A stretch of DNA of 64,000 nucleotides from Paenibacillus sp. YN15 (GTDB lineage Bacteria; Bacillota; Bacilli; Paenibacillales; NBRC-103111), in assembly GCF_003285005.1 (NCBI RefSeq), contig NZ_QMFA01000005.1:62001-126000 (forward strand). The letters run 5' to 3'. Both the position numbers and the translations under genes were made by a program. A model generated the notes under the pieces. It had not been told where the DNA came from, searched no databases, and was given only the letters and a program-made list of their open reading frames with translations. This document shows positions 1 to 8,594 of the stretch, piece by piece (the first letter of the stretch is position 1; the number at the start of each line of letters is the position of its first letter).

Positions 1-701
1 CGGATGCCCTTGCGGGCCGCATAGATGGCTGCGCTGGCTCCTGCAGGGCCGCCGCCCACCACCAGAACGTCGAAGGGCTCCTTGGCCGCCAGCCGGCCGG
101 CATCCTGCCCGCTGCCCAGTTTGGCGAGGATCTCCTCCAGGGAGGTGCGGCCGCTGTGGAAGAATTCGCCGTTCAGGAACACGGCAGGGACACCCATGAT
201 CTCCTTGCTCTCCACTTCATGCTTGAACACGGCGCCGTCAATCATGGTGTGGGTAATGCCCGGATTAAGCACACTCATCACGTTCAGGGCTTGCACCACA
301 TCGGGGCAGTTGTGGCAGCTCAGGCTGACATAGGTTTCAAAATGATACTCGCCGCGGAGAGCTTTGATTTGTTGGATCACGCTCTCTTCCACCTTGGGCG
401 CCCTGCCGCTCACCTGCAGGAGTGCAAGCACCAGGGAGGTGAATTCATGGCCCAGCGGAATGCCGGCGAATACAATCCCGCTCTCTCCTCCGCCGGCGCG
501 ATTGACGCTGAAGCTGGGCGTTCTGGGCAAGGAGGCTTTCTCCACCGTGATCCGCGGCGACATGCCGGCGATCTCTTGGGCCAGGGCCAGCATCTCGGCG
601 GAGGCGGCATCTGTTCCCGCGCTTACCTGAAGGAGGATATCCCCCTCCAGAAGCTGCAGGTATTGGGCAAGCTGCGCTTTAATATCTGCATCTAAGGCCA
701 T
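1..701 (-). CDS. ahpF: Alkyl hydroperoxide reductase subunit F (N-terminal part, cut by window edge)
   Basis: This is the NADH- and FAD-dependent disulfide reductase that recycles AhpC. About 233 N-terminal residues are present and the rest lies beyond base 1. The translation starts MALDADIKAQLAQYLQ and shows the AhpF thioredoxin-like N-terminal domain with its redox pair at C128 and C131 (SCHNCPD). A linker and the FAD-binding GGGPAGASAAIYAARKG motif then run into the window edge. The ATG at 701 follows AAGGGGCTG. Only 13 bp separate it from the ahpC stop, so the two are co-transcribed as ahpC-ahpF, the usual order. The identification is confident; completeness of the rest cannot be judged. 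Confidence 0.95.
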   Translation of the reverse strand, partial: MALDADIKAQLAQYLQLLEGDILLQVSAGTDAASAEMLALAQEIAGMSPRITVEKASLPRTPSFSVNRAGGGESGIVFAGIPLGHEFTSLVLALLQVSGRAPKVEESVIQQIKALRGEYHFETYVSLSCHNCPDVVQALNVMSVLNPGITHTMIDGAVFKHEVESKEIMGVPAVFLNGEFFHSGRTSLEEILAKLGSGQDAGRLAAKEPFDVLVVGGGPAGASAAIYAARKGI

Positions 702-714
702 ATGCTTCAGCCCC

Positions 715-1278
715 TTAAATCTTTCCCACAAGATCCAGGCTGGGCTTCAGGGTTGTGCCGCCCTCCTGCCACTTGGCGGGGCAAACCTCGCCGGGGTGGT
801 TGCGCACATACTGGGCCGCCTTGATTTTGCTTACGACAACACTGGCGTCACGACCGATGCCGCCGGCATTGACTTCAACCGATTGAATCACGCCGTCGGG
901 ATCGATGACGAAGGTGCCGCGGTCGGCCAAGCCGGTGGCTTCGCCCAGCACGTCGAAGTTGCGGGAGATGATGTGGGACGGATCGCCGATCATGGTGTAG
1001 GTGATTTTGCCGATGGTGTCGGAGGTATCATGCCAGGCCTTGTGGGTGAAATGGGTATCCGTGGAAACGGAATACACCTCAACCCCAAGCCCTTTCAGGG
1101 TTTCATATTGATTCTGCAGGTCCTCCAGCTCCGTGGGGCAAACAAAGGTAAAGTCGGCGGGATAAAAACAAACGACGCTCCACTTGCCTTTGAAGTCCGC
1201 TTCGGAGACTTCAACAAAATTGCCGTTGCGGTAGGCGGACGCGTTGAACGGGAGCACTTCTTTTCCAATCAGAGACAT
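715..1278 (-). CDS. ahpC: Alkyl hydroperoxide reductase subunit C (typical 2-Cys peroxiredoxin)
   Basis: This cytoplasmic peroxidase reduces hydrogen peroxide and organic hydroperoxides and is recycled by AhpF. The protein has 187 residues, the normal family length. The peroxidatic cysteine is C47 in [12 protein letters not shown] and the resolving cysteine is C166 in EVCPAKW, both in the canonical AhpC positions. An ideal AGGAGGG site lies at 1288-1294. It is the first gene of ahpCF. A -10-like TATAAT (1315-1320) lies upstream, but I found no convincing PerR box, so peroxide regulation is only expected from the family. Confidence 0.97.
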   Translation of the reverse strand: MSLIGKEVLPFNASAYRNGNFVEVSEADFKGKWSVVCFYPADFTFVCPTELEDLQNQYETLKGLGVEVYSVSTDTHFTHKAWHDTSDTIGKITYTMIGDPSHIISRNFDVLGEATGLADRGTFVIDPDGVIQSVEVNAGGIGRDASVVVSKIKAAQYVRNHPGEVCPAKWQEGGTTLKPSLDLVGKI

Positions 1279-1287
1279 AGTGTAATT

Positions 1288-1320
1288 CCCTCCTAAGGTT
1301 TAATTGACTCTTTTATTATA
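1288..1320 (-). promoter_or_regulatory. ahpCF -10 element and ribosome binding site
   Basis: On the minus strand a TATAAT hexamer (1315-1320) precedes ahpC and AGGAGGG (1288-1294) lies 9 bases before its ATG. No good -35 hexamer stands 16-18 bp upstream, which would fit an activated or otherwise regulated promoter. A small GTTTC/GAAAC inverted repeat overlaps the -10 region. Confidence 0.45.
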
Positions 1321-1432
1321 GTTTCAAGAAACCTGTGTTATGTGGATAAGGATATCACTGTTTTTCTCCGGAATCATGAAGTTGGGATGAAGATAACATG
1401 AAGTTCGGGTGAAGAAACGGGTTCTCCCGCCG

Positions 1433-2851
1433 TTATCCTTGCTCCTCCAAAAAACGCGCGCCGGCAATTCCCGGAGAGGTCATCTGGTACGGGTCGAGAA
1501 TTTCCTCCAGCTCCTCCTGCGACAGCAGATGCTTTTCGATGATGATTTCTTTCACTGTACGGCCGGATTTCATGGCTTCCTTGACCAATTGGGCGGCCAC
1601 CTCATAGCCCAGATGGGGATTCAGGGCGGTAATTACGCCGAAGCTCTGCTCCACATACCGCCGGCAGCTCTCCCGGTTGGCCTCCAGTCCTTCCAGGGCA
1701 AATTCCCGGAAGGCATCCAGTCCCCGGGTCATGATCTGCAGGGATTGGAGGAGATTGAAGGCGATAACCGGGCCCATGACATTCAGTTCAAACTGGCCCG
1801 CCTCGCAGGCCACGCAGATGGTATGGTCATTGCCCATCACCTGGAAGGCCACCTGGTTCAGCACCTCGGCCATCACCGGGTTTACCTTGCCGGGCATAAT
1901 GGAGGAGCCGGGCTGCCGCGGCGGCAGCAAAAGCTCATACAGGCCGACCCGGGGGCCGGAGGCCATCAGCCGGATGTCGTTGCAGATTTTGGACAGGTTG
2001 ACGGCGCATACCTTGAGGGCTGCCGACAGCTCCGTGTAGGCGTCCGTGTTCTGGGTGGCGTCCACCAGATCGGCGGCGGGATGCACCGGGAGTCCCAATT
2101 GCTCGGACAGGCATTCCGATACCCGGGCGATATATTCCGGCTTGGCATTCAGTCCTGTGCCCACGGCGGTAGCGCCCATGTTCACCGTCAGGAGCTCCGC
2201 TCCCGCCCGGCGGATGCGCTCCCGGTCCCGCTCCAGAACGGCGGCATACGCCGCAAACTCCTGGCCCATGCGGATGGGCACCGCGTCCTGGAGGTGGGTC
2301 CGTCCCATTTTGATCACATCGTCAAAGGCTTTGGCCTTCTCCCGAATCTCGGCGGTGGTCCGGTCCATGGCCGCCAGCAGCTCCTGGGACAGCCAGTAGG
2401 AGGCGATCCGCAGAGCGGTGGGAATGACGTCATTGGTGGATTGGGACATGTTCACATGGTTATTGGGGCTGCAGTGAAAATATTCTCCCTTCTGCTTGCC
2501 CAGGAGCTCCAGGGCCCGGTTGGCCAGAACCTCATTCATGTTCATATTGATGGAGGTGCCTGCGCCTCCCTGGATGGAGTCCACGATAAACTCCCGGTCA
2601 AATTTTCCCTCCGCCGCTTCTTCAGCCGCCTGGACAATGGCCTCGCCCACCCGGCGGTTCAGCAGATGGGCTTCCATATTGGCCCGGGCCGCCGCTTTTT
2701 TCACCTGTGCCAAAGCCTTGACCAGGGTCCGGTGGACGGGAACGCCGGTGATGGGAAAGTTCTCCACCGCCCGGATGGTCTGGATACCGTAATAGGCATG
2801 GGCGGGAACCTGCTTACTCCCAAGAAAATCCTTTTCTGTACGAGTTTCCAT
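1433..2851 (-). CDS. aspA: Aspartate ammonia-lyase (aspartase)
   Basis: Aspartase converts L-aspartate to fumarate and ammonia in the cytoplasm. The 472-residue protein carries the fumarase/aspartase signature GSSIMPGKVNP, the substrate-binding GRTHLQDAVPIRMGQEF segment, and SQSTNDVIPTALRIA. The ATG at 2851 is preferred over an in-frame start 27 bases upstream because GAGGAG lies 8 bases before it and the protein then begins METRTEKDFLGS, like other aspartases. It lies 92 bp downstream of the malic enzyme gene on the same strand, probably in one operon. Fumarate made here could feed the C4 pool that malic enzyme drains to pyruvate. The intergenic gap is filled by two copies of a stem-loop repeat that ends at the Shine-Dalgarno site. 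Confidence 0.96.
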   Translation of the reverse strand: METRTEKDFLGSKQVPAHAYYGIQTIRAVENFPITGVPVHRTLVKALAQVKKAAARANMEAHLLNRRVGEAIVQAAEEAAEGKFDREFIVDSIQGGAGTSINMNMNEVLANRALELLGKQKGEYFHCSPNNHVNMSQSTNDVIPTALRIASYWLSQELLAAMDRTTAEIREKAKAFDDVIKMGRTHLQDAVPIRMGQEFAAYAAVLERDRERIRRAGAELLTVNMGATAVGTGLNAKPEYIARVSECLSEQLGLPVHPAADLVDATQNTDAYTELSAALKVCAVNLSKICNDIRLMASGPRVGLYELLLPPRQPGSSIMPGKVNPVMAEVLNQVAFQVMGNDHTICVACEAGQFELNVMGPVIAFNLLQSLQIMTRGLDAFREFALEGLEANRESCRRYVEQSFGVITALNPHLGYEVAAQLVKEAMKSGRTVKEIIIEKHLLSQEELEEILDPYQMTSPGIAGARFLEEQG

Positions 2852-2859
2852 AAGGCGTC

Positions 2860-2936
2860 TCCTCAGGGCTTTCCGCAAGGAAAGCCGGCATCGTAAGCAT
2901 TTACTGGGCTTTCCGTCGGCAAAGCCGGCATCGTAG
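2860..2936 (-). repeat. Two tandem copies of an SD-proximal stem-loop element (before aspA)
   Basis: On the minus strand the unit TACGATGCCGGCTTT...AAAGCCC occurs twice (2905-2936, then 2860-2899). The aspA-proximal copy forms an 8-bp stem GGCTTTCC/GGAAAGCC with loop TTGC and runs directly into CTGAGGAG, the aspA ribosome binding site. The distal copy has GGCTTT/AAAGCC with an imperfect inner part. Related copies precede the genes at 30548 and 18718. Confidence 0.8.
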
Positions 2937-2943
2937 TCATAAC

Positions 2944-4398
2944 TTAGCGTTTGTAGCTGTCGGACAAGCCGTAGCCGGTATAATCGCAGAGGCTGCGGAA
3001 CTCCGGCGGAATCCGGCGGGCCACGCCTGTATCAATGGCTGCGGTAATGACGGCGGTGCGGACGGAATCCACCACCTTGTCATTAAAAATGCTGGGGATG
3101 ATATAGTTTTCGTTCACTTCATCATCGGAAATCACAGAGGCAATGGCGCGGGAGGCGGCCAGCTTCATCTCTTCGTTGATGAGGCGCGCCCGGCAATCCA
3201 GCGCTCCCCGGAAGATGCCGGGGAAACAAAGCACATTGTTGATCTGGTTGGGATAGTCGCTGCGGCCTGTGGCCAGCACCCGCACATGGGGCTCGGCCAG
3301 CTCGGGATCAATCTCCGGCTCGGGATTGGCCATGGCGAAGACAATCCGGTCCTCGGCCATACGGAGCAGATCCTCTATCTTCAGCACCCCGGGGCCCGAT
3401 ACCCCGATGAATACATCGGCGCCGTCAATTACCTCGGACAGCCCGCCGGACTGCCGTTCGGGATTGGTCCGTTCGGCCAGCCAGTTCCACATCTCGTTGG
3501 CATAGGTCCGGTCCGCCGTAATGGCTCCCTCCCGGTCTACGGCCACCAGATTCTTGACACCAGCCGCCAGCAGCATTTTGCAGCAGGATACTCCTGCCGC
3601 CCCGGCGCCTACCACCACTACGCGGATGGAGCCGATCTCCTTGCTCGTCACCTTCAGGGCATTAAGCAGCCCGGCCATCATGACCACGGCGGTGCCGTGC
3701 TGGTCATCGTGGAATACGGGAATGTCCAGCTCCTCCGTCAGCCTGCGCTCGATTTCAAAGCAGCGGGGAGCGCTGATATCCTCCAGATTAATGCCGCCGA
3801 AGCCGGGAGACATGGCCTTGATGGTGCGGATGATTTCCTCCGTGTCCTTGGTATCGAGGCAAATGGGGAAGGCGTCCACATCCGCCAGCTGCTTGAACAG
3901 CATGGCCTTGCCCTCCATCACCGGCATGGCCGCATGGGGGCCGATATCCCCCAGGCCCAGGACGGCGGTTCCGTCTGAAACCACCGCCACCGTATTACGC
4001 TTGATGGTCAGCGCAAACGCCTCCCGCGGCTTGTTATGGATGGCCATACAAACCCGGGCCACGCCGGGGGTGTACACCCGGGACAGGTCCTCGCGGTTTT
4101 TGATGGGCATGGTGGGTTCGACGCGGATTTTGCCCCCGAGATGGACCAGGAAGGTGCGGTCGGACACATGCAGTACGGAGACGCCGTTCAGGTCCTCCAG
4201 GGCATCCAATACCTCCTGGTAGGCCGCCACCGGGATATTCACTGTAATGTCCCGGGTGGATTTTTCCTTGCTGGAGCGGATGACGTCGATGGCCACCAAA
4301 TCCCCGCCCAGGGAGCTTACGGTGGATACCACACTGCTGAAGCCCACTCCGTGTTTTTCCATTTCAATCCGTATAATTATGCTTGTCGTTGCAGCCAA
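2944..4398 (-). CDS. NAD(P)-dependent malic enzyme with N-terminal ACT domain
   Basis: Malic enzyme oxidatively decarboxylates malate to pyruvate and CO2. The 484-residue protein has an ACT-like regulatory domain at about residues 1-80 ([20 protein letters not shown]). The malic enzyme catalytic domain follows, with [32 protein letters not shown] and the nucleotide-binding [16 protein letters not shown]. The start is TTG at 4398, 9 bases after GGAGGAT; the nearer ATG is out of frame. An amino-acid-sensing ACT domain suggests allosteric control, but the ligand and the NAD/NADP preference cannot be read from sequence. The aspA gene follows on the same strand. Confidence 0.93.
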   Translation of the reverse strand: MAATTSIIIRIEMEKHGVGFSSVVSTVSSLGGDLVAIDVIRSSKEKSTRDITVNIPVAAYQEVLDALEDLNGVSVLHVSDRTFLVHLGGKIRVEPTMPIKNREDLSRVYTPGVARVCMAIHNKPREAFALTIKRNTVAVVSDGTAVLGLGDIGPHAAMPVMEGKAMLFKQLADVDAFPICLDTKDTEEIIRTIKAMSPGFGGINLEDISAPRCFEIERRLTEELDIPVFHDDQHGTAVVMMAGLLNALKVTSKEIGSIRVVVVGAGAAGVSCCKMLLAAGVKNLVAVDREGAITADRTYANEMWNWLAERTNPERQSGGLSEVIDGADVFIGVSGPGVLKIEDLLRMAEDRIVFAMANPEPEIDPELAEPHVRVLATGRSDYPNQINNVLCFPGIFRGALDCRARLINEEMKLAASRAIASVISDDEVNENYIIPSIFNDKVVDSVRTAVITAAIDTGVARRIPPEFRSLCDYTGYGLSDSYKR

Positions 4399-4486
4399 AA
4401 GAATCCATCCTCCGATTAAACCGTTTTATAACCGTCTCCAGTATACTTCCACTGCTGCGCCATTTCCAGCCAATGGTCAAAAAATA

Positions 4487-4533
4487 ATCCCCCCCAATTA
4501 AAAAGCGCAGCACACTGCATTTTCGTAAAAAAC
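4487..4533 (-). repeat. Dispersed 45-bp repeat, copy A
   Basis: On the minus strand this reads TTTTTTACGAAAATGC, then a short variable core, then CTGCGCTTTTTAATT and a G-run. It aligns over about 45 bp with copies at 5147-5193 and 20914-20962. It lies about 90 bp upstream of the malic enzyme start. Confidence 0.75.
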
Positions 4534-4628
4534 GGATCATCACATTTTAAGCTGATTTTTATCCTGCTTTAAGCTTGTTTTCAGGTTCGGGGGGTATCCT
4601 GTTCATACTCCCTTTCTTTATATACTGT

Positions 4629-4670
4629 ACTTTTTTCCCCGGCATCTGGACGGGGAGTTTTTTTTTGCTG
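4629..4670 (+). terminator. Hairpin plus T-run in the intergenic region
   Basis: A CCCCG/CGGGG stem with a 9-base loop is followed by a run of nine T on the plus strand. No plus-strand gene lies upstream, so it may end an unannotated short transcript or have arisen by chance. Confidence 0.4.
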
Positions 4671-4680
4671 TCCAGCTATC

Positions 4681-4807
4681 CGGACCGACGATCCTCTATT
4701 TTGCCTATTTACCCCCATTTGGACTTTTGACGGACACACCATCCTTTATTTTGTTTATTGGAGCTCATTTCCCACTTTTTCTGCCCTCATAACGTCCCCT
4801 CTGTCCG
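4681..4807. repeat. Cluster of CGGA...TCCG short repeats
   Basis: Three related units: 4681-4702 and 4730-4752 on the minus strand (AAAATAgAGGATcgtcgGTCCG type) and 4789-4807 on the plus strand (ATAACGTCCCCTCTGTCCG). They match the units clustered at 17993-18172. The whole gap 4399-5280 holds no convincing protein gene; the 127-codon open frame at 4839-5222 on the minus strand lacks a Shine-Dalgarno site and overlaps repeats and a hairpin. Confidence 0.6.
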
Positions 4808-4949
4808 CACAAATGAAAAAGAAGCCCTTTCCGGCTCCTTAAGGGAACCTGTGTCCGGCTAGCCTCTTCCGGCATTCCCTACACTCTGCGTTTTTTCGCA
4901 TAACACAAGACGTTCCCGCAAAAAGTAAGGCAGGACCGGGCGCAAACGC

Positions 4950-4987
4950 AAAAAAACACCCGCCGCCCCTCAAGGCGCCCAGGTGTT
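4950..4987 (-). terminator. Rho-independent terminator of a possible small transcript
   Basis: On the minus strand CAACACC...GGTGTT forms the outer stem and GGCGCC/GGGGCG an inner GC-rich one, followed by seven T. No annotated minus-strand gene lies between here and the divergent HelD gene at 5281, so a short non-coding RNA starting in the AT-rich stretch around 5020-5100 is possible. Confidence 0.55.
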
Positions 4988-5146
4988 GCTGTTCATGGGA
5001 AGACATGGTACAATGATAGTTGCACCATATACATATAAATAAAAATAAGAAAAACCAAATTTTGATTTTCCTAATCACATTGTAGCAGAAAAAAAACAGT
5101 CCGTCAAACTGAATTTTCGGCCTCCTCTCATACAATGAAGAGCCGC

Positions 5147-5193
5147 CTTTTTTCAGGAAAATGCTGTGTACTGCACTTTTTAATTCGGGAGCT
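5147..5193 (+). repeat. Dispersed 45-bp repeat, copy B
   Basis: The copy reads CTTTTTTCAGGAAAATGC, then TGTGTACTGCACTTTTTAAT and TCGGGAGCT. It is about 80 percent identical by eye to copy C (20914-20962) and also related to copy A (4487-4533). It ends about 90 bp before the HelD start codon. Confidence 0.75.
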
Positions 5194-5280
5194 CCCCCAA
5201 AAGTACCCGGATTCCGCTTCAAAGCATCTCGTCACTTTTGGGAGACTGTTTCATTATCCAATTGACACGGAGGTACACCC

Positions 5281-7647
5281 ATGAGCACAAACCCTGAAGC
5301 TCAAAAAGCTGAGGAAATCCGCCTTGCTCTCACGCTGCGGGAAATCGATGCCCAACTGCTCAAAAATCAGAGCGTATCCGACGACCGCAGGGACGATGTG
5401 ATAGAGGTCCGCAAGATGATCTGGGAGGAAATGCGCCAGGACAACGCCAACTGGGCGTTTAAATTTGAGGCGGCCGGGGACGTGGTGATGAACTCCCTGG
5501 AGCTGGCCCGGATCGAACGGGGCTATCTGAGCGCCCAGGCCGCCGCCCGCAAGCTGCGGCTTTTGCGGAGCACTCCTTATTTTGCCCGGATCGATTTTCA
5601 GGAGGAGGGAGCCCCGGCAGGGCAAGAGCCTGAGCAAATCTACATCGGCCTCTCCTCCCTGCTCGACGACCGTACTCTGGAGCCCATTGTGTACGACTGG
5701 CGGTCGCCGATTGCCAGCATGTATTACGATTATACTCTGGGCTCCGCCCGTTACCCTACTGACGAAGGTTATGTGAACGGGGAAATTCTGCTGAAGCGCC
5801 AGTTCAAAATCCTAAACGGCAAGCTCCAGCTGATGTTCGACTCCGGCATCCGGATCGGGGATGACATGCTGCAGTTTATGCTGGGCAAATCCTCCGACGA
5901 CAAGATGAAGAGCATTGTCACCACAATTCAAAGCGAGCAAAACCAAGCCATCCGCTACGAGGAGCACCCTGTTCTGATCGTCCAGGGGTCGGCAGGCAGC
6001 GGCAAAACCTCCATTGCCCTGCAGCGTGTGGCATACCTGCTCTACAAATACCGCAAAAGCATCCAGGCGGATCAGATGATCCTCTTTTCCCCCAATCCCA
6101 TGTTCAGCGACTATATCTCCAATGTGCTGCCGGAGCTGGGCGAGGACAATATGCGGCAAACCACCTTCCAGGATTTCGCCCTTCACCGCTTGTCCGGATT
6201 CATCCAGCCGGAGGACCGCTACACCCAGATGGAGGCCATGCTTACGGGAACTCCCGGAGAGCCGGGTTATGACGCCAAGGCGGCGGGAACTGCCTACAAG
6301 TCCTCCCAGGCCTTCCTCCAGGTGATCCGCAATTATCTGGCCCTGCTGGAGGAGGAGGGGTTGGCCTTCGATGCCGTTCCTTACGGCGAGCAGGTCTGGA
6401 AGAACGAGGAGGCATTGTCTGCGCTGTTCTACGGCGAGTTCCGACGCCACCGGATGGATGTCCGGCTGGAACGGATGGGCGAGCTGCTGCTGGGGGAGAT
6501 TCCCGAGCTGGAGGAGCGGCAGTCCCGCAAGCTGTATAAAACCATGCTGCGCCACCCCAAATATCTCGGTACGGAAGATGAGCTGAAGCAGCAAAGCCGC
6601 AAGCATGTCCGCAGCAAAACCACTGCCATGAAATCCTTCATCAGGCGGCTCCAGTTCGTCAACCCGCTGCGCACGTACCGGCAGCTGTTTGCCGACCAGG
6701 GGCTGTTCCGCCGCGTTGCCGCCGGCACACCGGAAATACCTGCGCCGGAGGTATGGCAGGATATCTGCGCCTACACGCTGGAGCAGCTGGACCGGGGAAT
6801 CGCCCCGCATGAGGACGTGCCTCCCCTTCTGTTTTTGCTGGAGAGCGTCACCGGCTGGAACAGCTTCAACAGTATCCGCCATGTGATTCTGGACGAAGCC
6901 CAGGATTATTCGCCGTTTCAATATGAGATCATCCGCCGCCTGTTCCCGCGGAGCAAGCTGACGCTCTTGGGGGACCTGAACCAGGCTATTACCCCCAACA
7001 TGCGGATTGAGTCCTACGGCTTTGTGGAGGAACTCTACGGCAAGGAGCAGACCGGTATTCTCCGCCTCTCCAAAAGCTACCGCTCCACTGCGGAGATTGT
7101 GGAGTTCACCAAGGCGCTGCTGCCTGACGGCGAGGCCATTGAGGCCTTTAGCCGCAGCGGGGAGAAGCCTCAGTTGGTTAAGCTTGAGGCGGAGCCGGAG
7201 GCCAAGGCCCGGCAGGTGGCCTCGATGATCCAAAGGCTGCGGGACGGCGGCTCCCCTTCCGTGGCCGTCATCTGCCGGACAGCGGCGGAAGCCCAAGCCG
7301 CCTACGAAGCGCTGCAAAGGGCAGGCGCTCCCCGCCACCTTCATCTGGTCACCCGGGAGGAAACCAGCTTCCGCAATACGCTGGTGGTGATTCCGGTTTA
7401 CCTGGCCAAGGGGCTGGAATTCGATTCCGTGATTATCTGGGATGGAGGCGCCTCGGTTTACAGCCGGGAGGAGGAACGCAAGCTGTTCTACACCGCCTGC
7501 ACCCGGGCGATGAACGTTCTGTATGTAGGCTATTCGGGAGAAAAAAGCCGCTTTTTGGAGCTGGCGGATCGCTCGCTGTATGAAGAGCTGCCGGCCGACC
7601 TTTTGTGGGGACAACCTGCCGATGCAGTCTCGCCGACAGGAGGGTGA
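5281..7647 (+). CDS. helD: HelD-type RNA polymerase recycling helicase (UvrD/Rep superfamily 1)
   Basis: HelD proteins bind RNA polymerase, eject stalled complexes and use ATP to recycle the enzyme; some confer rifampicin tolerance. The 788-residue length matches Bacillus subtilis HelD (about 774). An N-terminal coiled-coil region (about 1-110) precedes the Walker A motif GSAGSGKTSIALQRVAYLL near residue 236. The DEAQDYSPFQYEI Walker B motif is near 537, with SKSYRSTAEIVEF and the C-terminal AKGLEFDSVIIWDG and FYTACTRAMNVLYVG helicase motifs. The start has CGGAGG 8 bases upstream. A HAD phosphatase gene follows after 5 bp, so the two are co-transcribed. A 708-residue paralogue lies at 18718. 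The family is certain; the exact cellular role is inferred. Confidence 0.93.
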   Translation: MSTNPEAQKAEEIRLALTLREIDAQLLKNQSVSDDRRDDVIEVRKMIWEEMRQDNANWAFKFEAAGDVVMNSLELARIERGYLSAQAAARKLRLLRSTPYFARIDFQEEGAPAGQEPEQIYIGLSSLLDDRTLEPIVYDWRSPIASMYYDYTLGSARYPTDEGYVNGEILLKRQFKILNGKLQLMFDSGIRIGDDMLQFMLGKSSDDKMKSIVTTIQSEQNQAIRYEEHPVLIVQGSAGSGKTSIALQRVAYLLYKYRKSIQADQMILFSPNPMFSDYISNVLPELGEDNMRQTTFQDFALHRLSGFIQPEDRYTQMEAMLTGTPGEPGYDAKAAGTAYKSSQAFLQVIRNYLALLEEEGLAFDAVPYGEQVWKNEEALSALFYGEFRRHRMDVRLERMGELLLGEIPELEERQSRKLYKTMLRHPKYLGTEDELKQQSRKHVRSKTTAMKSFIRRLQFVNPLRTYRQLFADQGLFRRVAAGTPEIPAPEVWQDICAYTLEQLDRGIAPHEDVPPLLFLLESVTGWNSFNSIRHVILDEAQDYSPFQYEIIRRLFPRSKLTLLGDLNQAITPNMRIESYGFVEELYGKEQTGILRLSKSYRSTAEIVEFTKALLPDGEAIEAFSRSGEKPQLVKLEAEPEAKARQVASMIQRLRDGGSPSVAVICRTAAEAQAAYEALQRAGAPRHLHLVTREETSFRNTLVVIPVYLAKGLEFDSVIIWDGGASVYSREEERKLFYTACTRAMNVLYVGYSGEKSRFLELADRSLYEELPADLLWGQPADAVSPTGG

Positions 7648-7652
7648 CAGGC

Positions 7653-8453
7653 ATGCCCGGATTTATCATCGACCTGGACGGAACCATGTACGCGGGACGA
7701 AATCCCATTCTCTATGCGGGTGAATTCATCCGCGCCATCCGCGATGAAGGCTGGCCTTATCTGTTTCTGACCAATAACTCTACCGTGTACCCCGGGGAAG
7801 TGGCGGCGCTCCTGGAGGAGCTTACCGGCGTTCCCGTGGCCAAGGAGGAGGTATTCACCTCCGCCATGGCGGCTGCCCGGTATATCGGCTTGCACGGACA
7901 AGGGAACAGGGTGCTGTGCATCGGGGAGCAGGCGTTGCAGGAAACGTTGGCGGAAGCGGGTTTTCTGCTTACGGCGGAAGCGCCGGATTATGTGGTGCAG
8001 GGCATTGACCGGGAGTTCACATACGCCAAGCTGGCCCAGGCGGTAAGCGCCATCCGGGACGGGGCAGTCTACATCCAGACCAATCCGGACCATCTTCTCC
8101 CCAAGGAAAATGGCCCCATCCCCGGCTCCGGAGCCATCGGCGCAGCCATCCGCACCGCCTCGGAGACAGACCCGGTGGTGATTGGCAAACCCTCCCCCAT
8201 CATCAGCCGGTACGGGATTGAGCTATTGGGGCTGCCGCCGGAGGAAATCTGGATGGTAGGCGACAATCTGCGCACCGATATCGCCGCAGGCGCCGCGGCT
8301 GGCACCCGCACCGCGCTGGTGCTGACCGGCCTGTCCAAGCCTCATAATTATGAGGCCCTGATTGAATCGAGCGGCATCAGACCGGATGTGAGCCTCCATC
8401 ATCTGATGGATTTTTACCGGTGGCTGAAGGACCGGGAGCAGAGCCCGGGATAG
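7653..8453 (+). CDS. HAD-IIA family hydrolase (NagD/YutF-like phosphatase)
   Basis: A cytoplasmic phosphatase of the haloacid dehalogenase superfamily, subclass IIA, probably acting on a small phosphorylated metabolite. The 266 residues show motif I DLDGTMYAG near the N-terminus, motif II TNNST, the GKPSP lysine motif, and motif IV MVGDNLRTDIAAGAAAG. The ATG at 7653 has AGGAGGGTGA upstream; an in-frame upstream start would overlap the end of helD and was not used. Its substrate is unknown: NagD, AraL and YutF relatives act on various sugar phosphates and nitrophenyl phosphate. It sits 5 bp after helD, so it is transcribed with it, and precedes the two-component genes by 141 bp. Confidence 0.9.
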   Translation: MPGFIIDLDGTMYAGRNPILYAGEFIRAIRDEGWPYLFLTNNSTVYPGEVAALLEELTGVPVAKEEVFTSAMAAARYIGLHGQGNRVLCIGEQALQETLAEAGFLLTAEAPDYVVQGIDREFTYAKLAQAVSAIRDGAVYIQTNPDHLLPKENGPIPGSGAIGAAIRTASETDPVVIGKPSPIISRYGIELLGLPPEEIWMVGDNLRTDIAAGAAAGTRTALVLTGLSKPHNYEALIESSGIRPDVSLHHLMDFYRWLKDREQSPG

Positions 8454-8465
8454 AATAGAACCGGC

Positions 8466-8520
8466 ATAAGATATTCTTAAGATTTGCCCGTAGGCCCTGT
8501 TAAGATTTTGCAGCTACAAT
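8466..8520 (+). promoter_or_regulatory. Probable autoregulatory promoter of the two-component operon
   Basis: Direct repeats ATAAGAT (8466-8472) and TTAAGAT (8477-8483) are 11 bp apart, the usual spacing for OmpR/PhoB-family dimers. A third TTAAGAT (8500-8506) is 23 bp further on, overlapping the spacer region of a promoter with -10 TACAAT (8515-8520) and no recognisable -35. This is what an activator-dependent promoter bound by its own response regulator looks like. Confidence 0.5.
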
Positions 8521-8594
8521 GAAAATGATATGTTTTGCCTGCTATCCCGACTCTTCTGCGAAAAGTCTCAGCTTATGCTTAAGGAGTGAACCCC

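Noticed and set aside
1279-1430. PerR box before ahpC
   Set aside because: No good match to the TTATAATnATTATAA palindrome was found by eye.
1409-2896. 495-codon plus-strand frame opposite aspartase
   Set aside because: It is a high-GC shadow of aspA; the minus-strand protein has full family motifs.
4839-5222. 127-codon minus-strand open frame
   Set aside because: It has no ribosome binding site and no recognisable motif, and it overlaps a terminator hairpin and a dispersed repeat.
5812-7614. 600-codon minus-strand frame opposite helD
   Set aside because: It is a shadow of the helicase gene, which has all superfamily 1 motifs.
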